Assembly (NCBI GenBank): GCA_021324165.1
Contig: JAJPJR010000068.1
Coordinates: forward strand, 1 to 64,000
Length of the DNA: 64,000 nucleotides
Reading direction: 5' to 3'
Origin: Armatimonadota bacterium
GTDB taxonomy: Bacteria; Armatimonadota; Fimbriimonadia; Fimbriimonadales; ATM1
The notes under the pieces were generated by a model. It was not told the DNA's origin. It ran no database searches and saw only the letters and a program-made list of their open reading frames with translations. Positions 16,742-27,500 of the stretch are shown here, one piece after another (position 1 is the first letter of the stretch; the number at the start of each line of letters is the position of its first letter). The position numbers and the translations under genes were made by a program.

Positions 16742-17991
16742 TGGCTACAGAGATTTTGATGCCCGAACTCGGCGAAAGCGTTCACGAAGGCACCGTTACC
16801 CGGTGGCTGAAAGATATCGGCGACGCGGTGAAAGAGGATGAGCCGGTCGTCGAGATCATGACCGACAAAGTGAACACAGAACTCCAGGCGCCTGCATCAG
16901 GGATTCTTGTGAAGATTCTGGTTCCGGAAGGCGAGAACGTGCAGGTGTTTCAGCCGCTGGGACTCATCGGCTCGGAATCGGAAGCAGTTGACGGCGGCGC
17001 GCCTCCTGTCAGCCAAACCCCAAGCGCGCAGCCGAAAACTGCTCTTGAAACCCCAGCGCCTGCCGCGTCTCCGGCGCCCGCGATGAAGGCAGGAAACGGA
17101 AGGAAGTTTTATACGCCCGTTGTGCGATCCATCGCCAGCCGGCAAGGGATTTCGGAGGCCGAACTTTCCAACATTCAAGGCAGCGGCGAGGGCGGGCGCG
17201 TTACGAAGCGCGACGTTGAAGCGTTCATCGCGTCGCGTGGAAAAGTTCAGCATGTTGAGTCCAAACCTGCCGCGCAGCCGATTTCTGCAGGGCCCGATCA
17301 AGAGGTTTTCGTGCTGACAGGAATGCGAAAAGCGATCGCGGAAGCGATGGTCAAAGCGCACCAGATTCCTTCGGTTTCTACGATCTGCGAAGTGGACTGT
17401 TCGCGCATGGTGGCGTTCCGCACGGCCAACAAACAGAGTTTTCAAGAGATGTACGGCGTGAAAATGACGTACACGCCGTTCTTTGTGAAAGCGGCAACGG
17501 AGGCGCTTTTGGAAGTTCCGCAGGTGAACAGCGCAGTGATGGACGACGGGCGGGTCATTCAAAACCGAGGCGTGCACATGGGAATCGCCGTGGCTCTTGG
17601 CGACGGGAGTCAAGGATTGATCGTTCCGGTGCTGCGCGACTGCCACAAAAAAACCGTTATCGAAATCGCAAAAGCGTTGGACGAGCTGGTTTTGAAGGCG
17701 CGCGAAAGCCGGCTTGTGCTCGACGACCTGCAGGGAGCGACGTTTTCGATCACGAATCCCGGAACCTATGGCGCGCTGTTCGGAACTCCGATGATTCCGC
17801 CGCACCAAGGAGGGATTCTGGGAACCTATGCCATCAAAGATACGCCGGTGGCGATGGACGGAATGATCGCAATTCGGCCGATCATGCACCTTGTGCTGAG
17901 TTATGATCACCGGATCATTGACGGGATGGTAGCGGGCCGATTTCTGAAAAGCGTCCGCGAACGATTAGAATCGTTCGACTTTTTCAGGTAA
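16741..17991 (+). CDS. 2-oxoacid dehydrogenase E2 (dihydrolipoyl acyltransferase)
   Basis: 416 residues in three parts: one lipoyl domain (1-78) with the lipoylated Lys 43 in MTDKVN, a Pro/Ala-rich linker, an E3/E1-binding domain (about 120-160; [32 protein letters not shown]), and the catalytic domain with SYDHRIIDG near 387-395 (catalytic His 390). The start forms a 1-base TGATG overlap with E1beta. The E3 dihydrolipoyl dehydrogenase is not in the window and must be supplied from elsewhere. Confidence 0.95.
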   Translation: MATEILMPELGESVHEGTVTRWLKDIGDAVKEDEPVVEIMTDKVNTELQAPASGILVKILVPEGENVQVFQPLGLIGSESEAVDGGAPPVSQTPSAQPKTALETPAPAASPAPAMKAGNGRKFYTPVVRSIASRQGISEAELSNIQGSGEGGRVTKRDVEAFIASRGKVQHVESKPAAQPISAGPDQEVFVLTGMRKAIAEAMVKAHQIPSVSTICEVDCSRMVAFRTANKQSFQEMYGVKMTYTPFFVKAATEALLEVPQVNSAVMDDGRVIQNRGVHMGIAVALGDGSQGLIVPVLRDCHKKTVIEIAKALDELVLKARESRLVLDDLQGATFSITNPGTYGALFGTPMIPPHQGGILGTYAIKDTPVAMDGMIAIRPIMHLVLSYDHRIIDGMVAGRFLKSVRERLESFDFFR

Positions 17992-18025
17992 TGGCGCGAA
18001 CCGATTGTGCCAGAATAACCGCTCG

Positions 18026-19522
18026 ATGAGCGACTTGGGAATTACTCCACGCAGCATAAACTACGCCGATTGGTACAACGACCTTGTTTTGAAGGCGAAG
18101 TTGGCGGACTATTCGCCTGTGCGCGGCTGCATGGTGATTCGGCCCCACGGATACGCCATTTGGGAACTGATGCAGCGCGCTTTGGACGATATGTTCAAAG
18201 CAACCGGCCATGTGAACGCCTGCTTTCCGCTGTTGATTCCAAAATCGTTTTTTTCGCGCGAGGCCGCCCACGTGGAAGGTTTCGCAAAAGAGTGCGCGAT
18301 CGTAACCCATTATCGTTTGATGAACGATCCGAACGGTGAAGGCGTTGTGGTGGACCCGGAGGCAAAGCTTGAAGAGGAGCTGATCATTCGTCCGACCAGC
18401 GAAACGATCATCTGGAACACCTATAAAGATTGGATTCAATCGTACCGCGATCTGCCGATCCTCATTAATCAGTGGGCAAATGTGATGCGGTGGGAACGCC
18501 GAACGCGGCTGTTTTTGCGCACCGCGGAGTTTTTGTGGCAGGAAGGGCACACGGCGCACGCCACCAACGAAGAAGCCGAACAGGAGGCGCTCACGATTCT
18601 TGAAATCTACCGTTCGTTTTGCGAAGAGTGGATGTGTGTGCCCGCAATCGCCGGCCTAAAAACTGAAAACGAAAAGTTCGCGGGTGCGCATCATTCCTAT
18701 TGCATCGAAGCGATGGTGCAGGATCTGCGGGCGATTCAGGCCGGAACGTCGCACCACCTTGGGCAGAATTTCGCCAAAGCGTTCGATGTGAAATTTCAAA
18801 ACGCAAACGGCGAACTGGAATATGTGTATGCCACCTCTTGGGGCGTAAGCACCCGGCTCATCGGAACGCTGGTGATGGCACATTCCGACGACAAAGGTCT
18901 GGTCCTCCCGCCAAAACTCGCGCCGATTCAGGTGGTGTTCGTTCCGATGGGTCGAGACGAGCAGACGCGGGAGAAAACGTTCGCGCTGAGCGATAAAATC
19001 GCCGCCGAGTTGAGCGAAGCCGGGTTGCGATGCAAAGTAGATAAGCGCGAAAAAGAGTCTCCCGGATTCAAGTTTAACGATTGGGAACTTCAAGGCGCAT
19101 GCGTGCGGGTGGAAATCGGCCCGCGCGATTTGGAGGCAGGTACGTGCGTTTTGGCAGTCCGCGATACGGGCGAAAAACAGACGGTGCAGATTGCGCACGC
19201 TTGCACCCAAATCCGCACCCTGCTCGAAGAAACCGGCCAAAGACTGTTCAAAAAAGCGCTCGAACTTCGCGAATCCAACACGCAGCGCATTGACGACTGG
19301 GATTCATTCGAAAAACAGTTTCAGGGTGAAGGCGGCTGCGGGTTTGTTCTGGCGCATTGGGACGGAACGACCGAAACCGAACAAACGATTGCCGAAAAAA
19401 CCAAAGCAACGATCCGCTGCATTCCTCTGAAGCCGCTCGAAGCCGGCGACAACCAACCTGGAAGATGCGTGCTCACCGGAAAGCCGAGCGAACAGCGCGT
19501 GGTGTTCGCGAAAGCGTACTAA
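18026..19522 (+). CDS. proS: prolyl-tRNA synthetase, archaeal/eukaryotic type
   Basis: The enzyme charges tRNA-Pro. The 498 residues carry the class II motifs: motif 2 around [24 protein letters not shown] and PTSETIIW. The anticodon-binding domain is about 290-400, with a C-terminal domain rich in Cys/Lys. There is no INS editing domain, which is the short archaeal-like ProS found in several bacterial phyla. The start at ATG 18026 ([19 protein letters not shown]) matches the family; an upstream in-frame start at 18005 is less likely. It is convergent with the ABC-2 permease. Confidence 0.95.
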   Translation: MSDLGITPRSINYADWYNDLVLKAKLADYSPVRGCMVIRPHGYAIWELMQRALDDMFKATGHVNACFPLLIPKSFFSREAAHVEGFAKECAIVTHYRLMNDPNGEGVVVDPEAKLEEELIIRPTSETIIWNTYKDWIQSYRDLPILINQWANVMRWERRTRLFLRTAEFLWQEGHTAHATNEEAEQEALTILEIYRSFCEEWMCVPAIAGLKTENEKFAGAHHSYCIEAMVQDLRAIQAGTSHHLGQNFAKAFDVKFQNANGELEYVYATSWGVSTRLIGTLVMAHSDDKGLVLPPKLAPIQVVFVPMGRDEQTREKTFALSDKIAAELSEAGLRCKVDKREKESPGFKFNDWELQGACVRVEIGPRDLEAGTCVLAVRDTGEKQTVQIAHACTQIRTLLEETGQRLFKKALELRESNTQRIDDWDSFEKQFQGEGGCGFVLAHWDGTTETEQTIAEKTKATIRCIPLKPLEAGDNQPGRCVLTGKPSEQRVVFAKAY

Positions 19523-19525
19523 ACG

Positions 19526-20317
19526 CTACATTCCAACCGCGGTGTACCGCTTCATTCCCTGAAGGAACAGCAGTTTGGCAAGCGCCAGGTTGAAGCAGAT
19601 CCACACCGCCTGAAGGGCCATCATCCGCGGTGCGTCCGAAGCCGGCAGGATTCCAAGTCCCAGCTCGACGGGAACATTCACTGTGTAATAAAAAGGCGTG
19701 AACTTTGCGAGCCGGACGGCCCATTCTGGAAGCAGCCTTACCGGAAAGAGCGAACCCGACAAAAACAGCATGGGAAAATAGTACAGTTCGAAAATGCTGC
19801 GCGTTTCCTGAAAGAACAAAGCGAGCATGCTCAAGGCAAGCACAAAGGTAAAACTCACCAAGTGCGAAAGAATGACGCACACAAAAAACTGCCAGCTCAG
19901 GTGCAGGCTCATTTCGGGAACATATCGCCAGTAAAACCCGATGAGCACCGCCAAGAACGGCAGAAACAGTGTGGTCCGCATCAGCCTCCACGACAGGTTG
20001 CGCAGAAAACAGATCGCAAAATATCCGACGGGACGAACGAGATGCACCGTAAACTGCCCCTCTTTGATCTCCAACGCCAAATCCCACAAAAAGTGACTCG
20101 TAACGAAGTTCGTTACCACCAGCATCATCAGATAGTAAGCGACGATCTCTCCGGCCGTGAACCCGCGGATCGAGTCGGAGTTTGACATGGACGCGATCAG
20201 CACAAGCGGCATGATCATCGCGGGAACGCAGTCCGTTAAAATCCAGATAAACCCGTTAACGCGATACGCAAACCCTTCCTGCAGGTAAATCGAAACGATC
20301 GCCTTCCATTTGCGCAT
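19526..20317 (-). CDS. ABC-2-type transporter permease (DUF990-like), orphan
   Basis: 263 residues with about six membrane helices. MRKWKAIVSIYLQEGFAYR and the cytosolic LALEIKEGQFTVHLVRP are typical of ABC-2 permeases that work in pairs with a second permease and an ATPase. Neither partner is next to it. The start at ATG 20317 has AGGTGG just upstream and matches family N-termini better than the TTG at 20341. The substrate is unknown; drugs or lipids are common for this group. The divergent neighbour is an ECF sigma gene. Confidence 0.8.
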   Translation of the reverse strand: MRKWKAIVSIYLQEGFAYRVNGFIWILTDCVPAMIMPLVLIASMSNSDSIRGFTAGEIVAYYLMMLVVTNFVTSHFLWDLALEIKEGQFTVHLVRPVGYFAICFLRNLSWRLMRTTLFLPFLAVLIGFYWRYVPEMSLHLSWQFFVCVILSHLVSFTFVLALSMLALFFQETRSIFELYYFPMLFLSGSLFPVRLLPEWAVRLAKFTPFYYTVNVPVELGLGILPASDAPRMMALQAVWICFNLALAKLLFLQGMKRYTAVGM

Positions 20318-20401
20318 GGCCACCTGCCAGTTTACGCCCAAAGGCCGTTACGTTTGAACCCCCGCGCGGCGTCTTTACACTAAAGGATCGGAAACGGACT
20401 C

Positions 20402-20914
20402 GTGGCCTGGTTCAGCAAACGCGAAGAGTGGGTTAACTCACGACAACTGGAGGACTCCGTCCGCCAGCACTATTCCGACGTGTTTCGGTTTTGTTCGCGC
20501 TTCGTGGGTGCCGATACCGCGGAAGACATGGTCCAAGAAACTTTTGTGACGGCACACCGAAGAATGAAGGAGTTTGCAGGCAGATCGAGCATGAAAACCT
20601 GGCTGTTTTCCATCGCGCTCAATCATTGCAGAAATGACAAGCGAAAAAAGAAGCCTCTGCCCCTTGAAGATTGGCACACAACGCAGACCGTTGATGGTTC
20701 GAATTCGCTGATCGAAGCCGAGGCGATTCGAACCGCGTTGGCGCAGCTGACGTCCGAGCATCGCGAAGTGGTCATTCTGCACGAATCTCAGGGACTCAAC
20801 TACGAAGAGTGCGCGCAGGTTTTGGGAATCCCTTCGGGAACCGTGAAAAGCCGGCTTTATTACGCATTCAAAAAACTGCGCGAACTCCTTGACACCGATG
20901 GGGAGATGAAATGA
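20402..20914 (+). CDS. ECF-type RNA polymerase sigma factor
   Basis: 170 residues with region 2 (about 20-85; FRFCSRFVGADTAEDMVQETFV, GRSSMKTWLFSIALNHCRND) and region 4 (about 110-160; LAQLTSEHREVVILHESQGL, CAQVLGIPSGTVKSRL). There is no region 3, which fits the ECF group. It overlaps the next gene as ATGA, and that gene encodes its probable anti-sigma factor. TACACT at 20376-20381 may be its -10 box; the GTG start at 20402 follows a short leader. Confidence 0.9.
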   Translation: MAWFSKREEWVNSRQLEDSVRQHYSDVFRFCSRFVGADTAEDMVQETFVTAHRRMKEFAGRSSMKTWLFSIALNHCRNDKRKKKPLPLEDWHTTQTVDGSNSLIEAEAIRTALAQLTSEHREVVILHESQGLNYEECAQVLGIPSGTVKSRLYYAFKKLRELLDTDGEMK

Positions 20915-22008
20915 ACACTCAGAATTTTGCTGAAGACATCAAAGCGTATCTGGATGGCGAACTTTCGCCCGAACGCGCGCAGCAGGTGCGCGACGCGATC
21001 ACTTCGGACGCCGATTTGGCAAAAGAAGCGGCGTTCATGCAAAAACTTTCAGCATCCATTCGCGCCGTTAACCAGGGGCCGGTTCCAAAAGTGTCGGCGC
21101 CGAAGCGTTCGCCTCTGAAACTGCTAAGGCTCTCGCCTGCATTCGCTTGGCTGGCGGCTTCTGCGGCGGTTGTTGCGGGAACTGTCGGCGTTGTGCGCCA
21201 CTTCACCATTCCAAACGCGCCGAAAGAGCCGCTGGCTTCAACCTATGCAGGCGAAGATATGAAATCGGCCGTCGTTCCCAGGGCGGGACGATCTCTCGAA
21301 ATCAAACAGGACAACGGTGCCGCACTGCTTCAAACGCCTCGCAGCGTCATTAGGAGTGCGAATGTCACCATCCGCGTTCAGAACATTCAAGCTGCCGAAG
21401 ACGCCATCACCAAATACGTGAAGTCCATCGGCGGGTTTATCGAATCGAGCGAGGCACGCGATTCGGAAGGTCAACCCAAAAGCGATCTGGTGCTGCGCGT
21501 ACCGTTCAAACGTTTCGACGAGGCGATTGATAAACTGCTCACTCTTGGCGTGCGCATTGCCAAATCCACCACCGGTGAAGATGTAACAAAACAGCTGATT
21601 GATTCGCAGGCCCGGCTGAAAAATCTCAAGGCGAAGGAAGAAACCTATCGAAAAATCCTTGGCCAAGCGCGTACCGTGGGGCAGGTTCTGCAAATCGAGG
21701 ATTATCTTTCCAGCGTTCGAAGCGAAATCGAATCGCTTGAAACCGAATTGAAAACTTTAAATGGCGAGGTCGCACTCTCGACGATTTCGGTTGCGCTCGT
21801 TCAAAGTTCACAATCAGCCGATGCCTCGGCGGGCAGAACCGATTGGGCATCGGAAGCGTGGGGCAATGCGGCGGCTGGATTGCAATCGGCGATGCGCGCC
21901 ATCGGCATCGCCGCGATTTACGCGTTCACTTATTCGCCGATCTGGCTGTGCGGTCTGTTCGTCGCATGGCTGCTGGTGCGCGCAGCCAAGCGTTCCGTTC
22001 AAACCTGA
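20911..22008 (+). CDS. anti-sigma-like membrane protein fused to a DUF4349 extracytoplasmic domain
   Basis: 365 residues. The first about 60 form a helical anti-sigma-like region (DIKAYLDGELSPERAQQVRDAI) without the His/Cys zinc ligands of classic ZAS domains. A membrane helix lies at about 70-95. Next comes a DUF4349 domain (about 140-310; SANVTIRVQNIQAAEDAITKYV, GGFIESSEARDSEGQ, LVLRVPFKRFDEAI, with a coiled coil LKNLKAKEETYRKIL and EIESLETELKTL). A C-terminal membrane helix runs from about 333 to 357. The gene overlaps the sigma gene by ATGA, so it likely restrains that sigma factor and senses an envelope signal. Confidence 0.85.
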   Translation: MNTQNFAEDIKAYLDGELSPERAQQVRDAITSDADLAKEAAFMQKLSASIRAVNQGPVPKVSAPKRSPLKLLRLSPAFAWLAASAAVVAGTVGVVRHFTIPNAPKEPLASTYAGEDMKSAVVPRAGRSLEIKQDNGAALLQTPRSVIRSANVTIRVQNIQAAEDAITKYVKSIGGFIESSEARDSEGQPKSDLVLRVPFKRFDEAIDKLLTLGVRIAKSTTGEDVTKQLIDSQARLKNLKAKEETYRKILGQARTVGQVLQIEDYLSSVRSEIESLETELKTLNGEVALSTISVALVQSSQSADASAGRTDWASEAWGNAAAGLQSAMRAIGIAAIYAFTYSPIWLCGLFVAWLLVRAAKRSVQT

Positions 22009-22025
22009 GATCAACCTTTGGCGGG

Positions 22026-22031
22026 TAATCT
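22026..22031 (+). promoter_or_regulatory. candidate -10 box (TAATCT) of mgtE
   Basis: GGGTAATCT ends 12 bases before the ATG at 22044 and is identical to the box found before miaB (GGTAATCT, 29151-29158). The implied leader is only about six bases. Confidence 0.5.
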
Positions 22032-22043
22032 GTTTGCGCCGCC

Positions 22044-23432
22044 ATGCCGACTCCCGATTCCCAATCCGCTCGAGTCGAAGTTCTGGAAGAGATGATCAAA
22101 AGCGGCCGATTGTCCGATGCCGCAGCCCTCATTCAAACGGTTCACGCTTCCGATGCGGCGAAAACGTTAACGCAACTCCCGTCATCCATCCGCGGAGGCA
22201 TTCTGCTCGCGCTTCCCACAACCGCAGCCGCCGACATCATGGAACTGCTTCCTGACGATGTGCGCGCACGCGCTCTGGAAGAGATGGATCCAAAGCAGGC
22301 CGCATCAATCCTGAGCGAAATGGATTGGGACGAAGAAGTGGACTTGCTGCAAGACGTTGATCCCGATCAGGCCGAAGCGATCATTCAACATCTGAAAGAA
22401 GAAGAGCCCGAACTGCGCACGCTCATGAGCTACGACGAAGATACGGCAGGCGGACTCATGACCAAAGAGTTCATCGCCATTTCGGACAAAATGACCGCGC
22501 GTGAAACAATCCGAGCCCTGCGAGAAAAGGCAGACGAATATGCTGAAATCCCGTACACCTATCTCTATGCAACCGATGAACACGGCAGGTTGACGGGAGT
22601 CATCAGTTACCGATCTTTGGTTCTCACAAGCCCGGATACACCGATTTTAAGCATCGCGGAAAACCATGCGATCTCGGTTTCCACTTCCACGAAGGCCGCC
22701 GAACTCACCGATCTTTTTAAAAAACACCACTTTTTTGCGCTGCCGGTTGTTGACGGCGAACGGAGATTGGTGGGAATCGTCGCGCATTCTGACGTTCTGG
22801 AATTCGAGCGCGAAGAGGCCGAAGAAGAACTGCTGCAAGTGAGCGGCATTCTGCGTGGAGAGGAACTGCGCGACATGCCGCTTCTTCTCCGCTCGTCGCG
22901 GCGTTTTGCTTGGCTCAGTTTCAAAATCGTTCTCAACTTGATCACCGCAAGCGTAATCGCACTTCATCAGCCGACGATCGCGGCGTTCGCGGCGCTCGCC
23001 GTGCTGCTTCCCGTGATTTCGGATTTGGGAGGATCGGCCGGAGGACAAGCAGCGGCCGTGAGCATTCGAGAACTCAGTCTCGACCGCGTTCGTCCACGCG
23101 ACGTTTGGAAAGTGTGGATGAAAGAACTTGGCGTGGGTCTCTTGAACGGGATCTGCTTAGGATTGATCCTTGGCGTGATGGGATGGCTTTATGGGCGGCA
23201 CATGGGCGGAACCGGCAACGCGCTCGGCTACGGCGCACTCGCCGCGTTTGCCGTGGCAGTGAACACATTAATTGCCGTAACCATCGGCGGGCTCGGCCCC
23301 TTGATTCTGAAACGATTCGGATTCGATCCGGCAATCGCCGCGATGCCGATTCTCACCACATTCACCGATTTTTGCGGATTCTTTTTGGTGCTCGGATTGG
23401 CGCCGATGTTCATCCGGTACAATGCCGCGTGA
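22044..23432 (+). CDS. mgtE: magnesium transporter MgtE
   Basis: Mg2+ channel/transporter of 462 residues. Domain order: the N-terminal superhelical MgtE_N domain (about 5-125; LLPDDVRARALEEMDPKQAASIL), two CBS domains (about 130-255; SYDEDTAGGLMTKEF, HHFFALPVVDGERRLVGIV) acting as a Mg2+ sensor, and five membrane helices (about 285-460) with the pore-side VLLPVISDLGGSAGGQAA. All landmarks fit a functional protein. It overlaps mqnC by one base (TGATG). Confidence 0.95.
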   Translation: MPTPDSQSARVEVLEEMIKSGRLSDAAALIQTVHASDAAKTLTQLPSSIRGGILLALPTTAAADIMELLPDDVRARALEEMDPKQAASILSEMDWDEEVDLLQDVDPDQAEAIIQHLKEEEPELRTLMSYDEDTAGGLMTKEFIAISDKMTARETIRALREKADEYAEIPYTYLYATDEHGRLTGVISYRSLVLTSPDTPILSIAENHAISVSTSTKAAELTDLFKKHHFFALPVVDGERRLVGIVAHSDVLEFEREEAEEELLQVSGILRGEELRDMPLLLRSSRRFAWLSFKIVLNLITASVIALHQPTIAAFAALAVLLPVISDLGGSAGGQAAAVSIRELSLDRVRPRDVWKVWMKELGVGLLNGICLGLILGVMGWLYGRHMGGTGNALGYGALAAFAVAVNTLIAVTIGGLGPLILKRFGFDPAIAAMPILTTFTDFCGFFLVLGLAPMFIRYNAA

Positions 23433-24508
23433 TGCCTGCCGCTGCAGTTGAACAGATCGCCGAAAAGGTTTTTTCCCATCAACGCATCAGCACCGATGAT
23501 GCCCTGCATCTGTTTCAGCACACCAACCTGAACGAGTTGGCATCGCTTGCGAATTTTCGCCGACAGCATCAGGCGCCTGGCGGCACGGTGGGTTATGTCA
23601 TCGGAAGGATTCTCAACTACACCAACGTGTGCTGGGTAAGGTGCAGGTTCTGCGCGTTTTATCGCGTTCCGGGGCACGAAGAAGGGTACACACTTTCCGA
23701 CGAAGAGATTCTGCACAAAGTCCGCGACACGGTCGAAAAAGGCGGAGTCGAGATTCTGTTTCAGGGCGGCTTGAATCCGAAACTCAAAATTGATTATTAC
23801 GAAAACATTTTTGGCAAAATCCTTGCCGCATATCCGACCGTGATTCTTCACGCGCTCAGCCCAGCCGAGATTATCTACATCGCGCACATCAGCAAACTGT
23901 CGCTTCGCGACTGCTTGGTCAGGCTAAAGAAGGCGGGCCTGCACAGCATTCCCGGCGCAGGCGGCGAGATTCTGGTTGATCGTGTGCGCAAAATCATCGC
24001 TCCGTACAAAGACACCACCGAAGAGTGGCTGAACTGCATGCGAACTGCGGCAGATTTGGGCATCCGCTCCACGGCAAGCATGATGTTCGGCCATGTCGAA
24101 ACGTTCGAAGATCGCGTGGAGCATCTTTCGCGCATCCGCGATTTGCAGGATGAATGTCAGCCGTTCCGCGCGTTCATCACGTGGAGTTTTCAGCCCGAAG
24201 ACACCAACCTGCCCATCCCGCACAAAGCCAGCGCATTCGATTATCTGCGCACGGTCGCCGTTTCAAGAATTTTTCTGGATAACATCGCGAATCTTCAAGT
24301 GTCGTTTCTCACTCAGGGCCCGAAGACGGCGCAGATCGCATTGGGTTACGGCGCCAACGATTTCGGAAGCGTGATGATCGAAGAGAACGTCGTTTCGGCG
24401 GCAGGCAGCAAGCACATCGTGAACGCCGAAGAATTCGAGCGGCTGATTCGAGATGCCGGATATCTCCCGGTGCGGCGCAACACGCGCTACGAGCCCGTTG
24501 CCGTTTAA
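23432..24508 (+). CDS. mqnC: cyclic dehypoxanthinyl futalosine synthase (menaquinone synthesis)
   Basis: Radical SAM enzyme that closes dehypoxanthinyl futalosine into the cyclic intermediate of the futalosine menaquinone pathway. The 358 residues have the CxxxCxxC cluster motif in NVCWVRCRFCAFYR, GGVEILFQGGLNP, IPGAGGEILVDRVR, MMFGHVET and the late GANDFGSVMIEENVVSAAG. The true start is the ATG at 23432 overlapping the mgtE stop; the upstream open frame is antisense-like shadow. Its stop and that of smc share the bases TTAA. No other mqn genes are adjacent. Confidence 0.93.
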   Translation: MPAAAVEQIAEKVFSHQRISTDDALHLFQHTNLNELASLANFRRQHQAPGGTVGYVIGRILNYTNVCWVRCRFCAFYRVPGHEEGYTLSDEEILHKVRDTVEKGGVEILFQGGLNPKLKIDYYENIFGKILAAYPTVILHALSPAEIIYIAHISKLSLRDCLVRLKKAGLHSIPGAGGEILVDRVRKIIAPYKDTTEEWLNCMRTAADLGIRSTASMMFGHVETFEDRVEHLSRIRDLQDECQPFRAFITWSFQPEDTNLPIPHKASAFDYLRTVAVSRIFLDNIANLQVSFLTQGPKTAQIALGYGANDFGSVMIEENVVSAAGSKHIVNAEEFERLIRDAGYLPVRRNTRYEPVAV

Positions 24509-27500
24509 ATCACGGTCGCTTTGTTCTCGGCTTGTGCGGCCGGCTTTCCGTTGCCGCCTTCCCGCGTGCGATACGGAATCACGATAGAAACCCCCGGCTC
24601 CTGCATCGTAATTCCAAACCAGATCGGCGCGGCCTCGATCGTCGTCGGGTTGTGCGTAATCACAATAAACTGCGAACTCTTTGCGAAATCCTTCAGCAGC
24701 TCCACGTATCTCTCCACATTGCGGCCGTCCAGCGGCGCGTCCAACTCGTCCAAAATGCACACCGGGCTCGGCTTCACCTTGAACAACGCGAACAGAAACG
24801 CGCACGCCGAAAGCGCTCTTTCTCCGCCCGAAAGCATCTCCAGCCGTTGAACTTTTTTGCCGGGAACCTGAACATGAATCTCCACCCCCGTGTCCAACAG
24901 CCTGTCGGGTTGTGTGAGTTCGAGATGTGCTTCCCCACCGCCGAAAAGTTTCGTAAAAATCTCCGAGAACGCGGCCCGCACTTTTTCGAATGTCTCTTTG
25001 AATGCGCCGCGAGTGATCTTATCGAGCTCTTCCACGCTCCGATCCAGTTCGGCTTTCGATTCCAAAATGTCGGCGCGCTGCGTTGAGAGAATCTCATACC
25101 GCTCGGTCAAACGCTCATACGCCTCGATCGCGCCCAAATTCACGTCGCCAAGCGCCCTCAGTTCACGCCGAAGTTGACCCACAAGCTTTTCCGCATCGGG
25201 CGGCACGCTGACGATTCCGGCCTGCTCCATCGCTTCCTCTTCGGTTGTGCCGTACTCTTCCAGCAGCCGCGCAAGCGAAGCCGCAAGCCGCGTCTCCTGC
25301 CTTGCGCGTTGTATGTCGTCTTGATATGCCGCATCGTCTACCGACACTGCCGTCGCACGAAGCTGGTTTGCCTCTTCGGCCATCCGCTGCGATTCCTGCA
25401 GGCTTGATCTTCGTTCCTGCTTCGCAGTTTCCAGCAATGTCTGTTCTTTTTCATGAACCTGCCGCGCCGAACTGATTTCGGCTTCGGCCTGTTCGATCTG
25501 CTCTTCTAAAGATTTGCGCTCGTCCGCCAGAGTGGTGGACCGCGTTTCGCGCGAGCTTTTGGCACGAACCGCTTCGGCGTGTTCGGCTTCTGCGTGCCGC
25601 AAACGCTCCCGTGCGGCTTCGAGTCGTTCCTCGGTCTCCTGCAGCGCCTTGCGCGATTGCTGAACATCGGCCGATTGCGACGCTGCGAACGCCAACAGTT
25701 CGTTCCTCTCCTTCTCGCGCTTCTGAACTTCGTCCGAAGCGTTATCGTCGCCTTTTGCCGCTTGTTTCGACGCGCTGTCAATCGCCGCGATCTCTTGCGA
25801 AAGGTGCCGGATCGTCTTCTCGGTTGCGATCAGTTCATGCTTAATCGAAGAGTGCCACTGCACTGTGTCGGCGAGCTCTTTTTCCGATTCGTTCAGTTCC
25901 GCAAGCAACGAAACGACGCGCGCGGCGTGTTCGGCTTCATCCGAGGCGATCTCTTTGGCTTGCGCTTCCAACTTCGCAAGATGCGCGCCAAGAGCAGCCC
26001 GCTCCTTTTCCGCCTTTTCGATCATCGCAGCGGTTTGAATCTGGCCTGGAGCCTGATTTGCGCTGTTGCCGCCCGATATCGCGCCGTGCGCATCTTGCAC
26101 ATCGCCTTGGACGGTTACGATCTTCTGGTATCCGGGTCTGCCGCTGAGTTTCGCGGCCGCCGCCGAACCTTTCACGATCAGAACGCCTCCCAAAAGCAGC
26201 TCGATCGCTTTGGCGTGTTCTGATCTGGTTTTCACCAGATCGCCCGCGATTCCTACAACGCCTTCTAACTTCGCCAACGCTTCGATCTCTTTTGAACGGG
26301 GGCGCGCCGCAATCAGATCGGATGCCAAAAACGTCGCGCGTCCGGCGCCCTCGCGCTTCAGGAATTCGATCGCGGCCTTCGCATCGCGCGAGTGAGAGCA
26401 CAGCAGATACGATGCCGCGCTGCCCAAAGCGGCTTCGATCGCAGCCGCGAATTCCGAAGGAACTTGAAGCGCCGAACCCACCGTTTGAAAATCGCCCTGC
26501 ACCGTTTTTTGTTGAACGGCTTCCAACACCGAGCGCACGCCGTACGGCAGTCCCGAGAACGATTCCAAGTTGCTTCTGAGCGCCTGAATCTGGCCCTCGA
26601 GTTTTGCGAGTTCTCCGAGCGCGGCGCGCCGCTTTTCATCCACCTGACTGAGTTTTCGGTGCGCTTCGGCGTGCGACGACTCCAGCGCGTCACGTTTCTT
26701 CCGTGCCGAGTCAATCGCGTGTTGAATCGTGCGCACCTGTTTTTCCGCCCGCTCCGACTCCGCTTTCAACGAAGGCAGCGCCTGTTTGGCGCCCTCGAGT
26801 TCACGCTCCAGATGTTTTCTTCGCTCTTCCAGGTGCGCTGCCTTTGCGATCATTTCGATCTGCCGAATCTGGCCCGTCCTCGCCTCCACCAGTTTCCTTT
26901 CAGCTTCTGCCAAACGTTTGTTCAGCGAGGCGGCCTCTTTTTCCGATCCTGCGATCACCTGAATCAGCATTTTGATCGCCTGTTCGGATTCGGCGAGTTC
27001 CCTGCGCGCGCCATCGAGCAGTTTTGCCGCGCGTTCGATGCGCGAATCCGCCGATTCCCGTTCCTTCTCACGGTTCTCGTCAAACTCTTCCAGACTCTTG
27101 ATGCGCTGCAATGCGATCGCCTTCTTGCTTTCCGCGCGTTCCAGATTGGTGATCGCCCGCTGCACCCGCTGTGCGATCTCCTCGATCTTCTCATCCAGCT
27201 CTTCGGCCTTTTTCCGCAGCGTTCGGCTTTGCGCGTCCAAACCGTCGGCCTCTGCGCGCATCTTCGCGGCGGACTGATGTTTTTCGGCGACCGAGGAAGT
27301 CAGCCGCGTGATCGCTTCGCGATACCGCGCCGCTTCCAAAATCAGCAGCCCCGATTCCACTTCTCTTAGGGCGCCCAGTTTCTCTTTGTACGCCTTCGCA
27401 GCAACCGCCTCTTTTTCCAGCGGCTCGCGCTGCGTTTCGATTTCGGCAATCACGTCGTTCACCCGCTGAAGGTGCTCGATCGCGCTTTCCAGCCGTTTCA

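Noticed and set aside
22910-24508. 532-codon frame suggesting an MgtE-MqnC fusion or longer MqnC
   Set aside because: The first 174 codons are the out-of-frame shadow of mgtE; MqnC starts at ATG 23432 in a TGATG overlap.
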